Shown here: one piece after another, positions 30,431 through 40,044 of the stretch
How the letters are laid out: every line of letters begins with the position of its first letter
Numbering within the stretch: the stretch's first letter is position 1
Source of the DNA: Thalassotalea sp. 1_MG-2023
GTDB lineage: Bacteria > Pseudomonadota > Gammaproteobacteria > Enterobacterales > Alteromonadaceae
Length of the DNA stretch: 64,000 nt
Direction of reading: 5' to 3'
Assembly: GCF_030546745.1 (NCBI RefSeq)
Contig: NZ_JAUOPD010000003.1
Location: 124,001-188,000 of the forward strand
The notes under the pieces: generated by a model
Told to the model about the DNA's origin: nothing
The model's database searches: none
Seen by the model: the letters and a program-made list of their open reading frames with translations, nothing else
Position numbers and translations under genes: made by a program

Positions 30431-32203
30431 ATGAATTTATGCCCTTTTCGATACACGGTAGTGTTTATCAGCTTGCTTTTTGTTAGTGCATGTCAGCTAA
30501 CGCCGATAAAGCCAAGTGCTGATGAGCAATTTGAACACACGGTTCAACAATTGTTAGATCACCGTGCAGGTAAAGGACAATATCAAACTAGAGTAAACGA
30601 TGAAAAAAAACGTTATTGGCCAGATTTGTCACCTGAATTTTTAGCAAGACAGTACGAAGAACGTAAAAGTATTGCTGTTGCATTTGAGCAAATAGTGCAA
30701 GATGAGCTGTCAGCAGAAAATAAAATAAACTACGCCATCATTAAAGCGCAGCTAGATAATAAGATCGCTCATTATCGCTTTAAGTCACACTATATTCCGT
30801 TTAAGTCAGAATCAGGCTTTCATTCCAATATTAACTTTACCGTTGATGCCACGGTATTTAATCAGAAAAAAGACATTGAACAATATATAAATAAGCTCGC
30901 AGCAATGCCAACATACTTTGAGCAAAATATTGATTGGATGCGAAAAGGTTTGGCTGAAGGGATCACGCAGCCTCAAGCCGTTTTAGTAGATTATGAGCAC
31001 TCTATATCAGCCTTTATCCCTGGAAAAGTTGAACAATCAGTGTTTTTAAAGCCCTTTGCTACGAGTTCAACGTTGATTGATGCTGAATTTGTTCAGGAAC
31101 AGCGTGAGCGTTTAATCCACTTATTAACAACACAAATTATTCCTGCTTATGAAAAGTACTATCATTTTTTTACGCAAGAGTATTTTCCAAATGCCAGAAA
31201 AAATATTGCTGTTTCTTCAACGCCTAATGGCCTTGCCTATTACAATAATCGAGTAAAACACTATACAACGACTGACATGAGTGCAGAAGAAATTCATCAG
31301 CTTGGTTTGCGTGAAGTCGCACGTATTCGCTCGGAAATGGATGAAGTAATTGCCAAAACTGGTTTTGAAGGAACGTTTGCTGAATTTACCCACTTTTTAC
31401 GAACAGATCCGCAGTTTTACGCAAAAACGCCGTTAGAGTTAATTAAAGAAGCGTCGTACCTTGCGAAGCAAATTGATGGCAAATTACCGTCATTATTTAA
31501 ACATTTACCGCGTACTCCCTATGGTGTAGTGCCGGTTCCTGACAGTATCGCACCTAAATATACGACAGGACGATATATTAGGCCGCCAAATGATCGCCAC
31601 TCAGGTTCATATTGGGTGAATACTTACGCATTAGATAAACGTCCATTGTATGTATTACCGGCGTTAACCTTACATGAAGGTGTGCCTGGGCATCATTTAC
31701 AAATTTCTTTAAATAGTGAATTAGATAATCTGCCTTCGTACCGACAACACGCCTATATTTCAGCCTTTGGTGAAGGGTGGGGGTTATATGCTGAATGGCT
31801 AGGTATTGAAGCAGGCATTTATACTGATCATTACAGTAACTTTGGCCGTTTGACATATGAAATGTGGCGAGCAGCGCGATTAGTGGTTGATACCGGTATG
31901 CATGTAAAAGGTTGGTCAAGAGCCCAAGCAATGGACTTTATGAGAGATAACACCGCGTTATCACTACATAATGTTAAAACTGAAATAGACCGTTATATTT
32001 CATGGCCGGGTCAAGCTTTGTCATACAAAATAGGTGAAATCACAATTCGCAACTTACGCAAGCGAGCCGAAACTGAACTGGGTCTTGATTTTGATGTGCG
32101 TGAATTTCATTATCAAATTTTAAAAAATGGTTCAGTACCTTTACATGTGCTTGAAGCACAAATAGAGAAATATATTACTGAAAAATTAGCAGAGAAAGAG
32201 TAA
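30431..32203 (+). CDS. DUF885 family lipoprotein, probable metallopeptidase
   Basis: 590 residues. Signal peptide with lipobox LFVSAC (Cys about residue 21). The body is the DUF885 alpha-helical fold, with the zinc-type motif HEGVPGHH near residue 416 and GEGWGLYAEWLG about 35 residues later, typical of this family and reminiscent of gluzincins. Likely anchored in the outer or inner membrane and acting on peptides; substrate unknown. It stands alone: 228 bases upstream hold no gene on this strand, and a hairpin separates it from the convergent flavin reductase. Confidence 0.88.
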   Translation: MNLCPFRYTVVFISLLFVSACQLTPIKPSADEQFEHTVQQLLDHRAGKGQYQTRVNDEKKRYWPDLSPEFLARQYEERKSIAVAFEQIVQDELSAENKINYAIIKAQLDNKIAHYRFKSHYIPFKSESGFHSNINFTVDATVFNQKKDIEQYINKLAAMPTYFEQNIDWMRKGLAEGITQPQAVLVDYEHSISAFIPGKVEQSVFLKPFATSSTLIDAEFVQEQRERLIHLLTTQIIPAYEKYYHFFTQEYFPNARKNIAVSSTPNGLAYYNNRVKHYTTTDMSAEEIHQLGLREVARIRSEMDEVIAKTGFEGTFAEFTHFLRTDPQFYAKTPLELIKEASYLAKQIDGKLPSLFKHLPRTPYGVVPVPDSIAPKYTTGRYIRPPNDRHSGSYWVNTYALDKRPLYVLPALTLHEGVPGHHLQISLNSELDNLPSYRQHAYISAFGEGWGLYAEWLGIEAGIYTDHYSNFGRLTYEMWRAARLVVDTGMHVKGWSRAQAMDFMRDNTALSLHNVKTEIDRYISWPGQALSYKIGEITIRNLRKRAETELGLDFDVREFHYQILKNGSVPLHVLEAQIEKYITEKLAEKE

Positions 32204-32214
32204 TAAACAGAATA

Positions 32215-32247
32215 GTGCGCTTAGCGGGCAAATAAGAATAAGCGCAC
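32215..32247. terminator. Bidirectional hairpin between the DUF885 and flavin reductase genes
   Basis: Perfect 9-bp arms GTGCGCTTA/TAAGCGCAC with a 15-base loop, extended imperfectly outwards to CAG/CTG, between convergent genes. The T-run is weak. Confidence 0.55.
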
Positions 32248-32259
32248 ATTACTGTTATT

Positions 32260-32799
32260 TTATATTGTTGCTTCGAATTTTTTTATGACGTTGCTAATGG
32301 CTTGATCTGTTTCTGGATCAAGTTTTCCATCAGTATACTTATCGTAGAAACTACCTAAGCTGAAAGTCTCTTTAACGTCACCGCCCCACCAAGGCATCAA
32401 TGTTGCCATGCTTTTTAAGTTGGTTGCCCCCCCAGTTGCACCCGGAGATGTGCTCATCAATAGCACGGGTTTTACTTTGTCACCAAAAAAGGGTTTTCCG
32501 GGTGTGGTTAGCCGGGATAACCAATCAATAATATTTTTTAAAAACGCTGGCATTGAACCGTTATGCTCTGGTGAAGCAATGACTAAAGCATCAAAATCAG
32601 ACATCAACTCACGTAGTTGAATTGCGCTATCAGGGAAGCCTTTTTCTTGAACATCTAAGCCGTATAAAGGCATTTCATATTCGTTAAGATCTATTATGGT
32701 TACTTCATGTGAGGTGAATTTCTCTGCTGCTAAAGTAACGAGTGTTTGGTTAATCGACTGACTATGGTTACTGCCTGAAAATGCTAACACTTTTTTCAT
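32260..32799 (-). CDS. NADPH-dependent FMN reductase family protein
   Basis: 179 residues, flavodoxin-like fold. FMN phosphate loop in FSGSNHSQSIN, flavin-contact motif SPEHNGSMPAFLKNIIDW, and STSPGATGG. Relatives reduce flavins, quinones, azo dyes or chromate. It is divergent from a LysR-type gene with a perfect palindrome between them, so the regulator probably controls it. The exact substrate cannot be inferred. Confidence 0.88.
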   Translation of the reverse strand: MKKVLAFSGSNHSQSINQTLVTLAAEKFTSHEVTIIDLNEYEMPLYGLDVQEKGFPDSAIQLRELMSDFDALVIASPEHNGSMPAFLKNIIDWLSRLTTPGKPFFGDKVKPVLLMSTSPGATGGATNLKSMATLMPWWGGDVKETFSLGSFYDKYTDGKLDPETDQAISNVIKKFEATI

Positions 32800-32899
32800 A
32801 CATACTTCCCCGTTGTGTAATTAGTGATTACGGCATATTTGCCAATAAAAGTTAAGTTAACGTTACTATACTGTGCTCTATTTAGTAGATAAACAGGAG

Positions 32900-32924
32900 T
32901 ATAGTGATAATATAGTTCACTATA
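32900..32924. promoter_or_regulatory. Palindromic operator between flavin reductase and LysR genes
   Basis: Perfect 8-bp arms TATAGTGA and TCACTATA with 9 bases between. Size and placement, 20 bases before the LysR start, fit a LysR-type binding site serving both divergent genes. Confidence 0.5.
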
Positions 32925-32943
32925 AGTAAACAATTGTGGTTGT

Positions 32944-33852
32944 ATGATGGATAAAGTAAAAGCATTAACTGTTTTTAGGCGGGTGATAGAGTTAGGGAGT
33001 TTTAAAGCGGCTGCTGAAGATTTGTCGTTATCAAAGGCTGCGATTAGTAAAAATATTAACCAACTAGAAGATTACCTACAGGCACCCTTAATTCACCGCA
33101 CCACTCGAAAAATGCATGTCACTGAAAAAGGTAAACAATATTATCATCAAGTGCGTAATATTTTAGATGAATTAAATACGGCTGATTTATCGATCATAGA
33201 ATCTTCCAGTCAGTTAAGGGGCTTAATTAAAGTAAGCGTGCCAATGTCGGCTGGCTTATTATTAATAAATCCTGCAGTGTGTGAATTTATGAAGGAACAC
33301 CCTGAAATATCAGTAGAGCTTTTAATGAGTGATCAATATTTAGATTTGGTAGAACAGGGTCTAGATGTTGCTATTCGTGGCGGTGGACCGTTAAAAAGTT
33401 CAAGTTTAAAGTCACGCAAAATACATGGGCTTGATCTGGTGCTTTGTGCATCAGCAGAGTACGTGGATATTCATGGTCAACCTAGCGAACCAGAATCACT
33501 TTATACACATAATTGTTTAATGTATAGCTTGGCTTTATCGCCTCGACAATGGGTGTTTCGCCAAGAAAATGAAGTTCGCACCATCGATTTACCGCCAAGT
33601 TCTTATGTGGTAAATAATGGCTTGGCATTGAAGCAAGCGGCAAGAGCTGGTCTTGGTATACTGTTAACACCCGAATTGTTTGTTGCAAAAGAGCTGCAAA
33701 CAGGAGAATTAGTCAAGCTAATGCCAGATTGGCAAGCGGAAAAACACGCCTTATACGCCGTGTACCCTTTTCATAAAGAACAATCTAAAAATGTACGAAC
33801 CTTTATCGATTTTATTATCAAGTATGTGACAAAAAACTGTGAGAATGCATGA
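32944..33852 (+). CDS. LysR family transcriptional regulator
   Basis: 302 residues. N-terminal winged helix-turn-helix (FKAAAEDLSLSKAAISKNIN with HRTTRKMHVTEKG), then the two-lobed periplasmic-binding-like effector domain from about residue 90. A tandem ATG gives two possible starts three bases apart. Divergent from the NADPH-FMN reductase gene with a palindrome between them; LysR proteins usually activate the divergent neighbour and repress themselves. Closest in style to the AaeR/DmlR-like group by its helix-turn-helix text, but the effector is unknown. Confidence 0.92.
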   Translation: MMDKVKALTVFRRVIELGSFKAAAEDLSLSKAAISKNINQLEDYLQAPLIHRTTRKMHVTEKGKQYYHQVRNILDELNTADLSIIESSSQLRGLIKVSVPMSAGLLLINPAVCEFMKEHPEISVELLMSDQYLDLVEQGLDVAIRGGGPLKSSSLKSRKIHGLDLVLCASAEYVDIHGQPSEPESLYTHNCLMYSLALSPRQWVFRQENEVRTIDLPPSSYVVNNGLALKQAARAGLGILLTPELFVAKELQTGELVKLMPDWQAEKHALYAVYPFHKEQSKNVRTFIDFIIKYVTKNCENA

Positions 33853-33881
33853 CGCGAATAGAAAGGTTTTCACTGTATTAT

Positions 33882-33902
33882 TGCATTTGAACAATAAATG
33901 CA
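33882..33902. terminator. Hairpin between LysR and J-domain genes
   Basis: Perfect 7-bp arms TGCATTT/AAATGCA, loop of seven, in the gap between convergent genes. No T-run, so only a weak terminator candidate. Confidence 0.35.
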
Positions 33903-33919
33903 TGTGTTGCCGATAGGTA

Positions 33920-34522
33920 TTAGAACAGCTTATCTAATACAGCCTTGGCGTGACGAATTTTGCTAAACGTGTCAGCACAGCCACCCTTGTCAGGGTGATA
34001 TTTATTAGCGAGTTTAAGGTATTGAGCTTTAACCATTTTTTTGTCTGCATCTATGGGTAGGCACAACGTTTCTAATGCCTCTTCCTTAGCGTCATGTGCA
34101 AGGTATTTTTGCCAAAAGCTTTTGATCATGTCGCTTATTTCGTGTTCTTGCGTTTCAAAATAATGTTGAGGGTTTAAGTAGTAACTCGCCAGCGGATCTG
34201 TTGTTTCAAGTGTGTTTTTAGATGAGTGCTCATCTAATATTGCATTGTTTATGGCGACTCTTTTTATACGAACAGATTCAATAAAAAGCTGATATTCTTG
34301 TGTCGTTTTATAATGTGCTTTTAAGTGGTAAAGGGCGTGCATACAAAGAAAGTGCGCGCTGAATAAATCTTTGTGATCTGCTAATGAAAAGTTGTTAAAA
34401 GGTGCGATACCCTCGTTAGCTAAATGTTTGATAATGTCATATTCATTCGAAGCAGGTGAAACACTGAAATAATGCTCAAGCTCATGAAATATTGGTGTTA
34501 AGTATGGGTTTAACGTGCGCAT
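33920..34522 (-). CDS. DnaJ-related protein with C-terminal J domain
   Basis: 200 residues. The J domain is at the C-terminus (about 145-200), with the Hsp70-stimulating HPD in KYHPDKGG; there is no Gly/Phe region or zinc finger. The first ~120 residues fit the DNAJ_related N-terminal domain (NPYLTPIFHELEHYFS..., LANEGIAPF), a family of gammaproteobacterial co-chaperones of unknown client. It is a single gene. The next 344 bases, up to 34867, hold no gene I can support. Confidence 0.85.
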   Translation of the reverse strand: MRTLNPYLTPIFHELEHYFSVSPASNEYDIIKHLANEGIAPFNNFSLADHKDLFSAHFLCMHALYHLKAHYKTTQEYQLFIESVRIKRVAINNAILDEHSSKNTLETTDPLASYYLNPQHYFETQEHEISDMIKSFWQKYLAHDAKEEALETLCLPIDADKKMVKAQYLKLANKYHPDKGGCADTFSKIRHAKAVLDKLF

Positions 34523-34866
34523 TTCGTCTATCAGTAGTTCATGTAAAGTCCATCATACATTAACGGGCTTTATCTTTAAAATTCAGATAAATAACAAATA
34601 TTCTATTTCAATCATGTATAGCAATGCAGCTTTTAGCGCTGAATGCGTTAAGGTCTTTAGAGCTACTTTTAATGGAGCAATTATCGGTAATTGGAAAAGC
34701 AGATATTAACGTTTGGCTCTTAATGTTGTGATGCAATAAATTTATCTGGTTAACAGTGTAAAGTCGACTACACTTAATACTGAGTAAGTTGGCAGTATTT
34801 AAAGGATATTACTCTCATTCTTAGGCTATTTGTGAACCTTAGCTTTGCACTTCAAAAGGACTTTTT

Positions 34867-35859
34867 ATGTTATTTGCAACGAATAGAACACCGAAAGAAT
34901 CAGCAAGGAGTCGTAAAGGGCGAAAAATATCTTTCCCACCGCAAAAAACACGCACTAGCTTAGATATGTATTTTTGCCAACGCCTTGGTGAACATGACTA
35001 CCGAGAAATAGGCAGTCCAGCATTTTTTCAATATCTTAAAAATCTTCCCAACACTATGCAAGTATTGTTGTACATACATGGTTTCAACAATACACCTGAA
35101 CCTGATATTTTCCCCAATGCTTTACGCTTACAGCAGTTAATAAATCAACAATATGGAGATGAGTTTGCCTTAGTTGTACCACTTATTTGGCCATGTGATG
35201 ATGATGCCTTTTATGCATTTATTGATGATTATTGGGATGATCAAAGAGCGGCAGATGCCAGTGGTTTAGCCTTTGCGCGAATGTTGGCAAAGTTTGATAA
35301 CTGGCGCACTCAAGAAGCAAGTAAAGAAAACCCTTGCACAAGAAGAATTAACATTCTTGCCCATTCTATGGGTAATCGGGTGTTACGAAATGCGATAGCT
35401 TCATGGGGAAAATACGACCACTGTGGCCAGGTGCCTAAACTGTTTAGAAATATTTTCATGGTCGCGGCAGATGTGGTTAATCATTGTTTAGAACCTAACA
35501 ATAATGGTGTACTAATTCCACAATCGGCTAGAAATGTCATTGTGTATTATGCCAATGATGACTTAGCCATGCCCGCGAGTAAATTAAGCAACATAAGGCA
35601 TAGAACCGTCTCTGCTCGTTTAGGTATGACAGGGCCAGAAGATTTAACCAAGGTGGCCAAAAATGTCTATGAGGTTGATTGCGATAGTTTTAATAACCGG
35701 TTTGATATGCCAAAAGGTCATTCTTATTTCCTGAATAGTCAGGCGCAGGTGAGTCCTGCATTAGTGCATATGCTATCAGCCATGATTGACGGCAGGGTAA
35801 AACCTGCGAAAAGAAGTCACATATTAGCTTATCCATTAGAAAGTTTAGATGCTTTTTAA
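34867..35859 (+). CDS. Alpha/beta hydrolase of the DUF900 type
   Basis: 330 residues without a signal peptide. The oxyanion-side motif VLLYIHGFNNTPE precedes the nucleophile elbow AHSMGNRVL (Ser near 168). Candidate acid and base residues are NDDLAMPAS and GHSYF. DUF900 hydrolases are esterase/lipase-like, often of unknown substrate. AAAAGGA lies before the start. It is probably monocistronic; the MASE1 kinase starts 120 bases later. Confidence 0.82.
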   Translation: MLFATNRTPKESARSRKGRKISFPPQKTRTSLDMYFCQRLGEHDYREIGSPAFFQYLKNLPNTMQVLLYIHGFNNTPEPDIFPNALRLQQLINQQYGDEFALVVPLIWPCDDDAFYAFIDDYWDDQRAADASGLAFARMLAKFDNWRTQEASKENPCTRRINILAHSMGNRVLRNAIASWGKYDHCGQVPKLFRNIFMVAADVVNHCLEPNNNGVLIPQSARNVIVYYANDDLAMPASKLSNIRHRTVSARLGMTGPEDLTKVAKNVYEVDCDSFNNRFDMPKGHSYFLNSQAQVSPALVHMLSAMIDGRVKPAKRSHILAYPLESLDAF

Positions 35860-35978
35860 TGAAGATGGTATTAAGCAACCTATTGCAGAATATAGGGTTT
35901 ATCTTGTTTATTACACTACACTAATAATGTGCTATACCTTGTAAAAAATTTAACAAAAATATTAATAATGATCATCAT

Positions 35979-38720
35979 ATGAAAACAAACCTGAAATTAA
36001 CTGCTAATAAATTGCTGTATTTAGTCTTAGCGATAAGTGCGTTCATATCAGGGGTATTTCTATCAAATTTTTCTTTTCTCACACAAATAATGCCAATTTG
36101 GTTACCGGCGGGTGTTGCTCTTGTTGGTTGTTATCTTTGGGGTTGGCGATTTGTTCCTGCAGTGTTTATCTGTTCTATCGCGCTGAATGTTTGCATCAAT
36201 GCTGAGCTTTCTTTTATTGATCTATTATCGTTTAACGGTGCCAGCACGTTTATTATTGCCTTTGGTTCATCACTGCAAGCTGTTGTGGGTGGATATATGA
36301 TGAAACGTTGGTTGGGAAACCCAATTGCTCAACCAACGACGAGAAAGTTGATTTATTTTATCGTAGGTGTTGGCGTAGTTGTGAACCTGATTGCCGCCAA
36401 TATTGGGGTAGCAGCGTTAACCTATTTTAATGCCGATTATGCGATGAATAATTACTGGATTAACATGACTTATTGGTGGCTTGGGGATTCTATAGGGGTA
36501 TTACTTGCAACACCTTTTTTGTTAAGTGCCATTTCATTTGCTGGTCAGAAAGAATTTCCTAAAAATGTCAGGGTTATTAATATAGTGGCAACAGGAGTAT
36601 TGTTTTTTGGAGTGCTGCTATTGACCAATTTTTTCATTAATTACGCAGAGGATAATAGCCGTAAGCTTATTTCAAAAGAAATAAAAGTCGTTGAAAGTAG
36701 TCTAAACCGAGAGCTACATAATAACGTATCGCAATTACAAACATTAGCCAGTTTTATTCAAAATAATAACGTAGAGCTTGATACGTTTGGTCAGTTTACT
36801 CAAAAAATCCTCGAGAAAAATCCAACAATATACGCAATGTCATGGAACCCATTAATTACGCAACAGCAAAAACATCAAACAGAAATGATGCTACAGCGTA
36901 TTTATCAACAACCTTTAACTATTAAAGGTGAGCCAATTTCACCGGATGATCCTATTGTATATGTAAAATATATTGCGCCTAACATCGGTAATGAAGAAGC
37001 CATAGGATATAACGTGTATTCTAATGTTGATCGTAAAGCAACCATACAAAAAGCGACAAACAGTTACTACCCGCAGGCAACGCCTATTATTCAGTTAGTG
37101 CAGATAAACAGCAAGCAGCCTGCCTTTTTATTGTTTATGCCAGTATTTGATGTGAGTGACAATAATCAAACACCGGCAGCAAAACAATTAAAAGGCTTTG
37201 CTACCGGGGTGTTTTTAGTCAATAGCATGATAAATGAAGTCTTTAATATTACCGGCAATAAGCTTTTTCATTATGCGTTTTTTGAAGAGGGGGCTTCACA
37301 TTCTTTCGCAAAAAATGTTGATGGCGCAGGCTTCGATTTTACTAACAACATAATATCTACCGTACGCTTTGAACATTCAGGGCGAGTATGGCTTTTAAAT
37401 CTGTCGCTTAATCAGCAATTTCTCAAACGCGAACAAAGTCATTCATTGTTTATGTTATTTATGTTCCAGTTTTGTTTAGTTATATGCATTATTACGATGC
37501 TATTACTGATGAATAATCGCCATTTGGTATTAAACAATCGAGTTCAACAAAGAACAGTTTCACTCCATAACGCGATGGAAAAAGCTAAGCAAGCCAATCA
37601 AGCAAAAAGCCGGTTTCTAGCCATTATTAGTCACGAAATAAGAACGCCTTTGAATTCCGTGGTCGGTTTTTCTCAGATGGCAAAACAATCAAGCGATCAG
37701 CTTGAAATAAAGGAATACATCAGCAAAATTGAAATCTCATCTGATATCTTATTAAACCTTGTTAACGACATATTAGATTTTTCAAAAATAGAAGCGGGGA
37801 AATTGCAATTATCTGAACAAACGTTTGATATGCATCGCAGCTTGCTTCGAGTTGCCAGTATCTTTGAAACCCTTGCAATGAACAAGGGGCTACAATGGCA
37901 GCTTGATGACCAATTACCAGCCAACATTCGATTTATAGGCGATCATGTGCGTATTGAACAAGTGCTTGTAAATTTATGCAGTAATGCGATCAAATTTACC
38001 GGTAAAGGTTCCGTTATGTTAAAAGCCATCGTTAATATCAACGATGATAATGCCCTGATAACCGTGACCGTAACAGATACAGGTATAGGTATTAGCGAGA
38101 CTAACCAGCAGAAACTATTTACCTTGTTTACCCAAGCTGATGATTCAACTTCTCGTACTTATGGTGGCACAGGTTTAGGTTTGGCAATATCTCGAGAGTT
38201 AAGTCAATTAATGGGGGGCGATGTCACAATCGCTAGTGAAGAAGGCGAAGGCTCAACCTTCACTTTTACTGCGTCATTAAAAATTTCAGAGCATAATATA
38301 GCAAAACCTACTCCACCAACCGTGAGAAACTTTCCTCATTTGAACGTGTTAGTTGCCGAAGACAATCGCATCAACCAAGCGCTAATAAAAACAATTTTAA
38401 GAAAACATCAAATTGAGCCAGTAGTGGTTGATAATGGTCAATTGGCGGTAGAGGCGGTGATGCGTGAATCGTTTGATTTAGTGTTAATGGATTGTCAAAT
38501 GCCTGTACTTGACGGCTACGAGGCAACTAAGCAAATCAGAGCAATTGACGCCTATAAACATTTACCTATTTTAGCGTTAACGGCTGATGTAAATGCGGAA
38601 AGTGTTGAATATGCCAAACAAGTAGGTTTTACTGAGCACCTAACAAAGCCAATAAATGTTGAGCGACTATTGGCGTGTTTTGCGAAAATAAGTGACGATA
38701 TTGCCAGTCGCAATATCTAA
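35979..38720 (+). CDS. MASE1-CHASE hybrid sensor histidine kinase
   Basis: 913 residues. An N-terminal MASE1 membrane sensor of about eight helices (WLPAGVALVGCYLWGWR is diagnostic), an extracytoplasmic CHASE domain (about 225-480, including YAMSWNPLI), a further helix, HisKA with phospho-His552 in ISHEIRTPLNS, an ATPase domain (NAIKFT, DTGIGI, GGTGLGLAIS) and a receiver domain with phospho-Asp838 in LVLMDCQMPVLDG. It senses an external signal, probably a small molecule. No output regulator is adjacent, so its partner lies elsewhere. Confidence 0.9.
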   Translation: MKTNLKLTANKLLYLVLAISAFISGVFLSNFSFLTQIMPIWLPAGVALVGCYLWGWRFVPAVFICSIALNVCINAELSFIDLLSFNGASTFIIAFGSSLQAVVGGYMMKRWLGNPIAQPTTRKLIYFIVGVGVVVNLIAANIGVAALTYFNADYAMNNYWINMTYWWLGDSIGVLLATPFLLSAISFAGQKEFPKNVRVINIVATGVLFFGVLLLTNFFINYAEDNSRKLISKEIKVVESSLNRELHNNVSQLQTLASFIQNNNVELDTFGQFTQKILEKNPTIYAMSWNPLITQQQKHQTEMMLQRIYQQPLTIKGEPISPDDPIVYVKYIAPNIGNEEAIGYNVYSNVDRKATIQKATNSYYPQATPIIQLVQINSKQPAFLLFMPVFDVSDNNQTPAAKQLKGFATGVFLVNSMINEVFNITGNKLFHYAFFEEGASHSFAKNVDGAGFDFTNNIISTVRFEHSGRVWLLNLSLNQQFLKREQSHSLFMLFMFQFCLVICIITMLLLMNNRHLVLNNRVQQRTVSLHNAMEKAKQANQAKSRFLAIISHEIRTPLNSVVGFSQMAKQSSDQLEIKEYISKIEISSDILLNLVNDILDFSKIEAGKLQLSEQTFDMHRSLLRVASIFETLAMNKGLQWQLDDQLPANIRFIGDHVRIEQVLVNLCSNAIKFTGKGSVMLKAIVNINDDNALITVTVTDTGIGISETNQQKLFTLFTQADDSTSRTYGGTGLGLAISRELSQLMGGDVTIASEEGEGSTFTFTASLKISEHNIAKPTPPTVRNFPHLNVLVAEDNRINQALIKTILRKHQIEPVVVDNGQLAVEAVMRESFDLVLMDCQMPVLDGYEATKQIRAIDAYKHLPILALTADVNAESVEYAKQVGFTEHLTKPINVERLLACFAKISDDIASRNI

Positions 38721-38804
38721 TTGAGACAGAAATGTTAAGTGTTTATACATGAAAGCATACGTTGTCTACCTTCTAAATTGGGTTGTTATAAGGTCAGTTA
38801 ATAC

Positions 38805-39773
38805 ATGATTAAAACTATGTTGATATCCGCTTCTTCCACAGAAATGGGCGGCGAAGAGCTGATTGAAAAATGGCGGCAAGATGCTGATGCTACTTTATGG
38901 TTGGATCTAGAGGGGCTTGATCAAACCACAGAAAAACAAATGTTACTATCACTTGATTGCCACCCGCTGGCGATTCAAGACACGCAGCGTGATAGACACC
39001 CGCCTAAAGTCGAACTGTTTGAAAACTATATTTTTCTCTTGTATCGCGGTTTTGTTAGTTACGACGACATTTTAACGTTCGAACACTTGCAGTTAGGCAT
39101 GTTTATAGGGCATCGAATTTTAATTACTTGCCATGCGGGTAGTTCTATTGCAGTCAATAATTTGTTCAATGAAAGTAGTGCTAAATATCTTGCTCGTAGT
39201 CCGGTGCATTTAGCATTGCAAATGTTTCATTCTAGTTGCGGTAACTACTTAAAACAGCTTTTTACCTTTGAATCACATTTAGAAAAAATTGAAGATCAAT
39301 TCCAACTTAGCGGTAATGATCAAATGATGCGAGAAATTACCGCGTATCGTTCTCAACTGGTAAAAATTAGGCGTACTTTTAACTACCATGTGTCAATTGG
39401 TGAATCGTTAAGTCAATTTTTAGAAAATGATGAAACATCACTGATCACACCTGTTGAAATTCATACCTTAACCGATTTACGAGAACGCTTAGAGCGGTTA
39501 ATGAGTTTGTCGCAAATGTACTATGAAATTTGTGGTGATTTAATTGATGGCTATATGTCGGTGACTTCGCATCAATTAAATGCCACGATGCGAGTGTTAA
39601 CCGTTATTACTGCTTTATTTGTACCATTAACCTTCTTAGCCGGTATTTACGGGATGAACTTTGAGCATATTCCTGAACTTAAATGGGCGAATGGTTATTT
39701 TATTTTATTAGGGGTAATGTTGGTTATTTCGGTTGGGCTTATTGTTATTTTTAAACGGAAAAAGTGGCTTTAA
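38805..39773 (+). CDS. CorA-type divalent cation transporter (ZntB-like)
   Basis: 322 residues, ATG with AAGGT upstream. A cytosolic alpha/beta domain and long helices precede two C-terminal membrane helices; the signature YGMN sits between them, at the pore entrance. It forms pentameric channels moving Mg2+, Co2+ or, for the ZntB branch, Zn2+. Which ion this one carries cannot be told from sequence. It stands alone; the 270 bases that follow to the next start hold no further gene. Confidence 0.9.
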   Translation: MIKTMLISASSTEMGGEELIEKWRQDADATLWLDLEGLDQTTEKQMLLSLDCHPLAIQDTQRDRHPPKVELFENYIFLLYRGFVSYDDILTFEHLQLGMFIGHRILITCHAGSSIAVNNLFNESSAKYLARSPVHLALQMFHSSCGNYLKQLFTFESHLEKIEDQFQLSGNDQMMREITAYRSQLVKIRRTFNYHVSIGESLSQFLENDETSLITPVEIHTLTDLRERLERLMSLSQMYYEICGDLIDGYMSVTSHQLNATMRVLTVITALFVPLTFLAGIYGMNFEHIPELKWANGYFILLGVMLVISVGLIVIFKRKKWL

Positions 39774-40044
39774 TGATAACTTTACTGCGACTTATCATAT
39801 CAAGGCAAAGCAATACCTAGTCAAACGAATACATATTGTATTTCCGGTATGGTGATATTGGCTCAAATTCAAAACGTGTTGCTATGCTGAACATGTTTTG
39901 CCTTCTAGTATTTTGTCAAACTCCATTAGTAGGTATTATGGTTTACAAGTAAGTTATTTTTCTGACTTTCTCGCCTTTTAGCATTCCTAGTGCTAACGTT
40001 GAACTTGTGTGTTATTAACAATAATCAATAAGTTGAATGTGACC

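Noticed and set aside
31578-31931. 117-codon antisense frame in the DUF885 gene
   Set aside because: Shadow of a well-supported coding sequence.
34515-34709. 64-codon plus-strand frame upstream of the alpha/beta hydrolase
   Set aside because: Overlaps the J-domain gene start, has no ribosome binding site and no recognisable features; the 344-base gap is best called empty.
39774-40044. Possible small gene or RNA in the gap after the CorA-type gene
   Set aside because: No open frame with a ribosome binding site, no stem followed by T-run.
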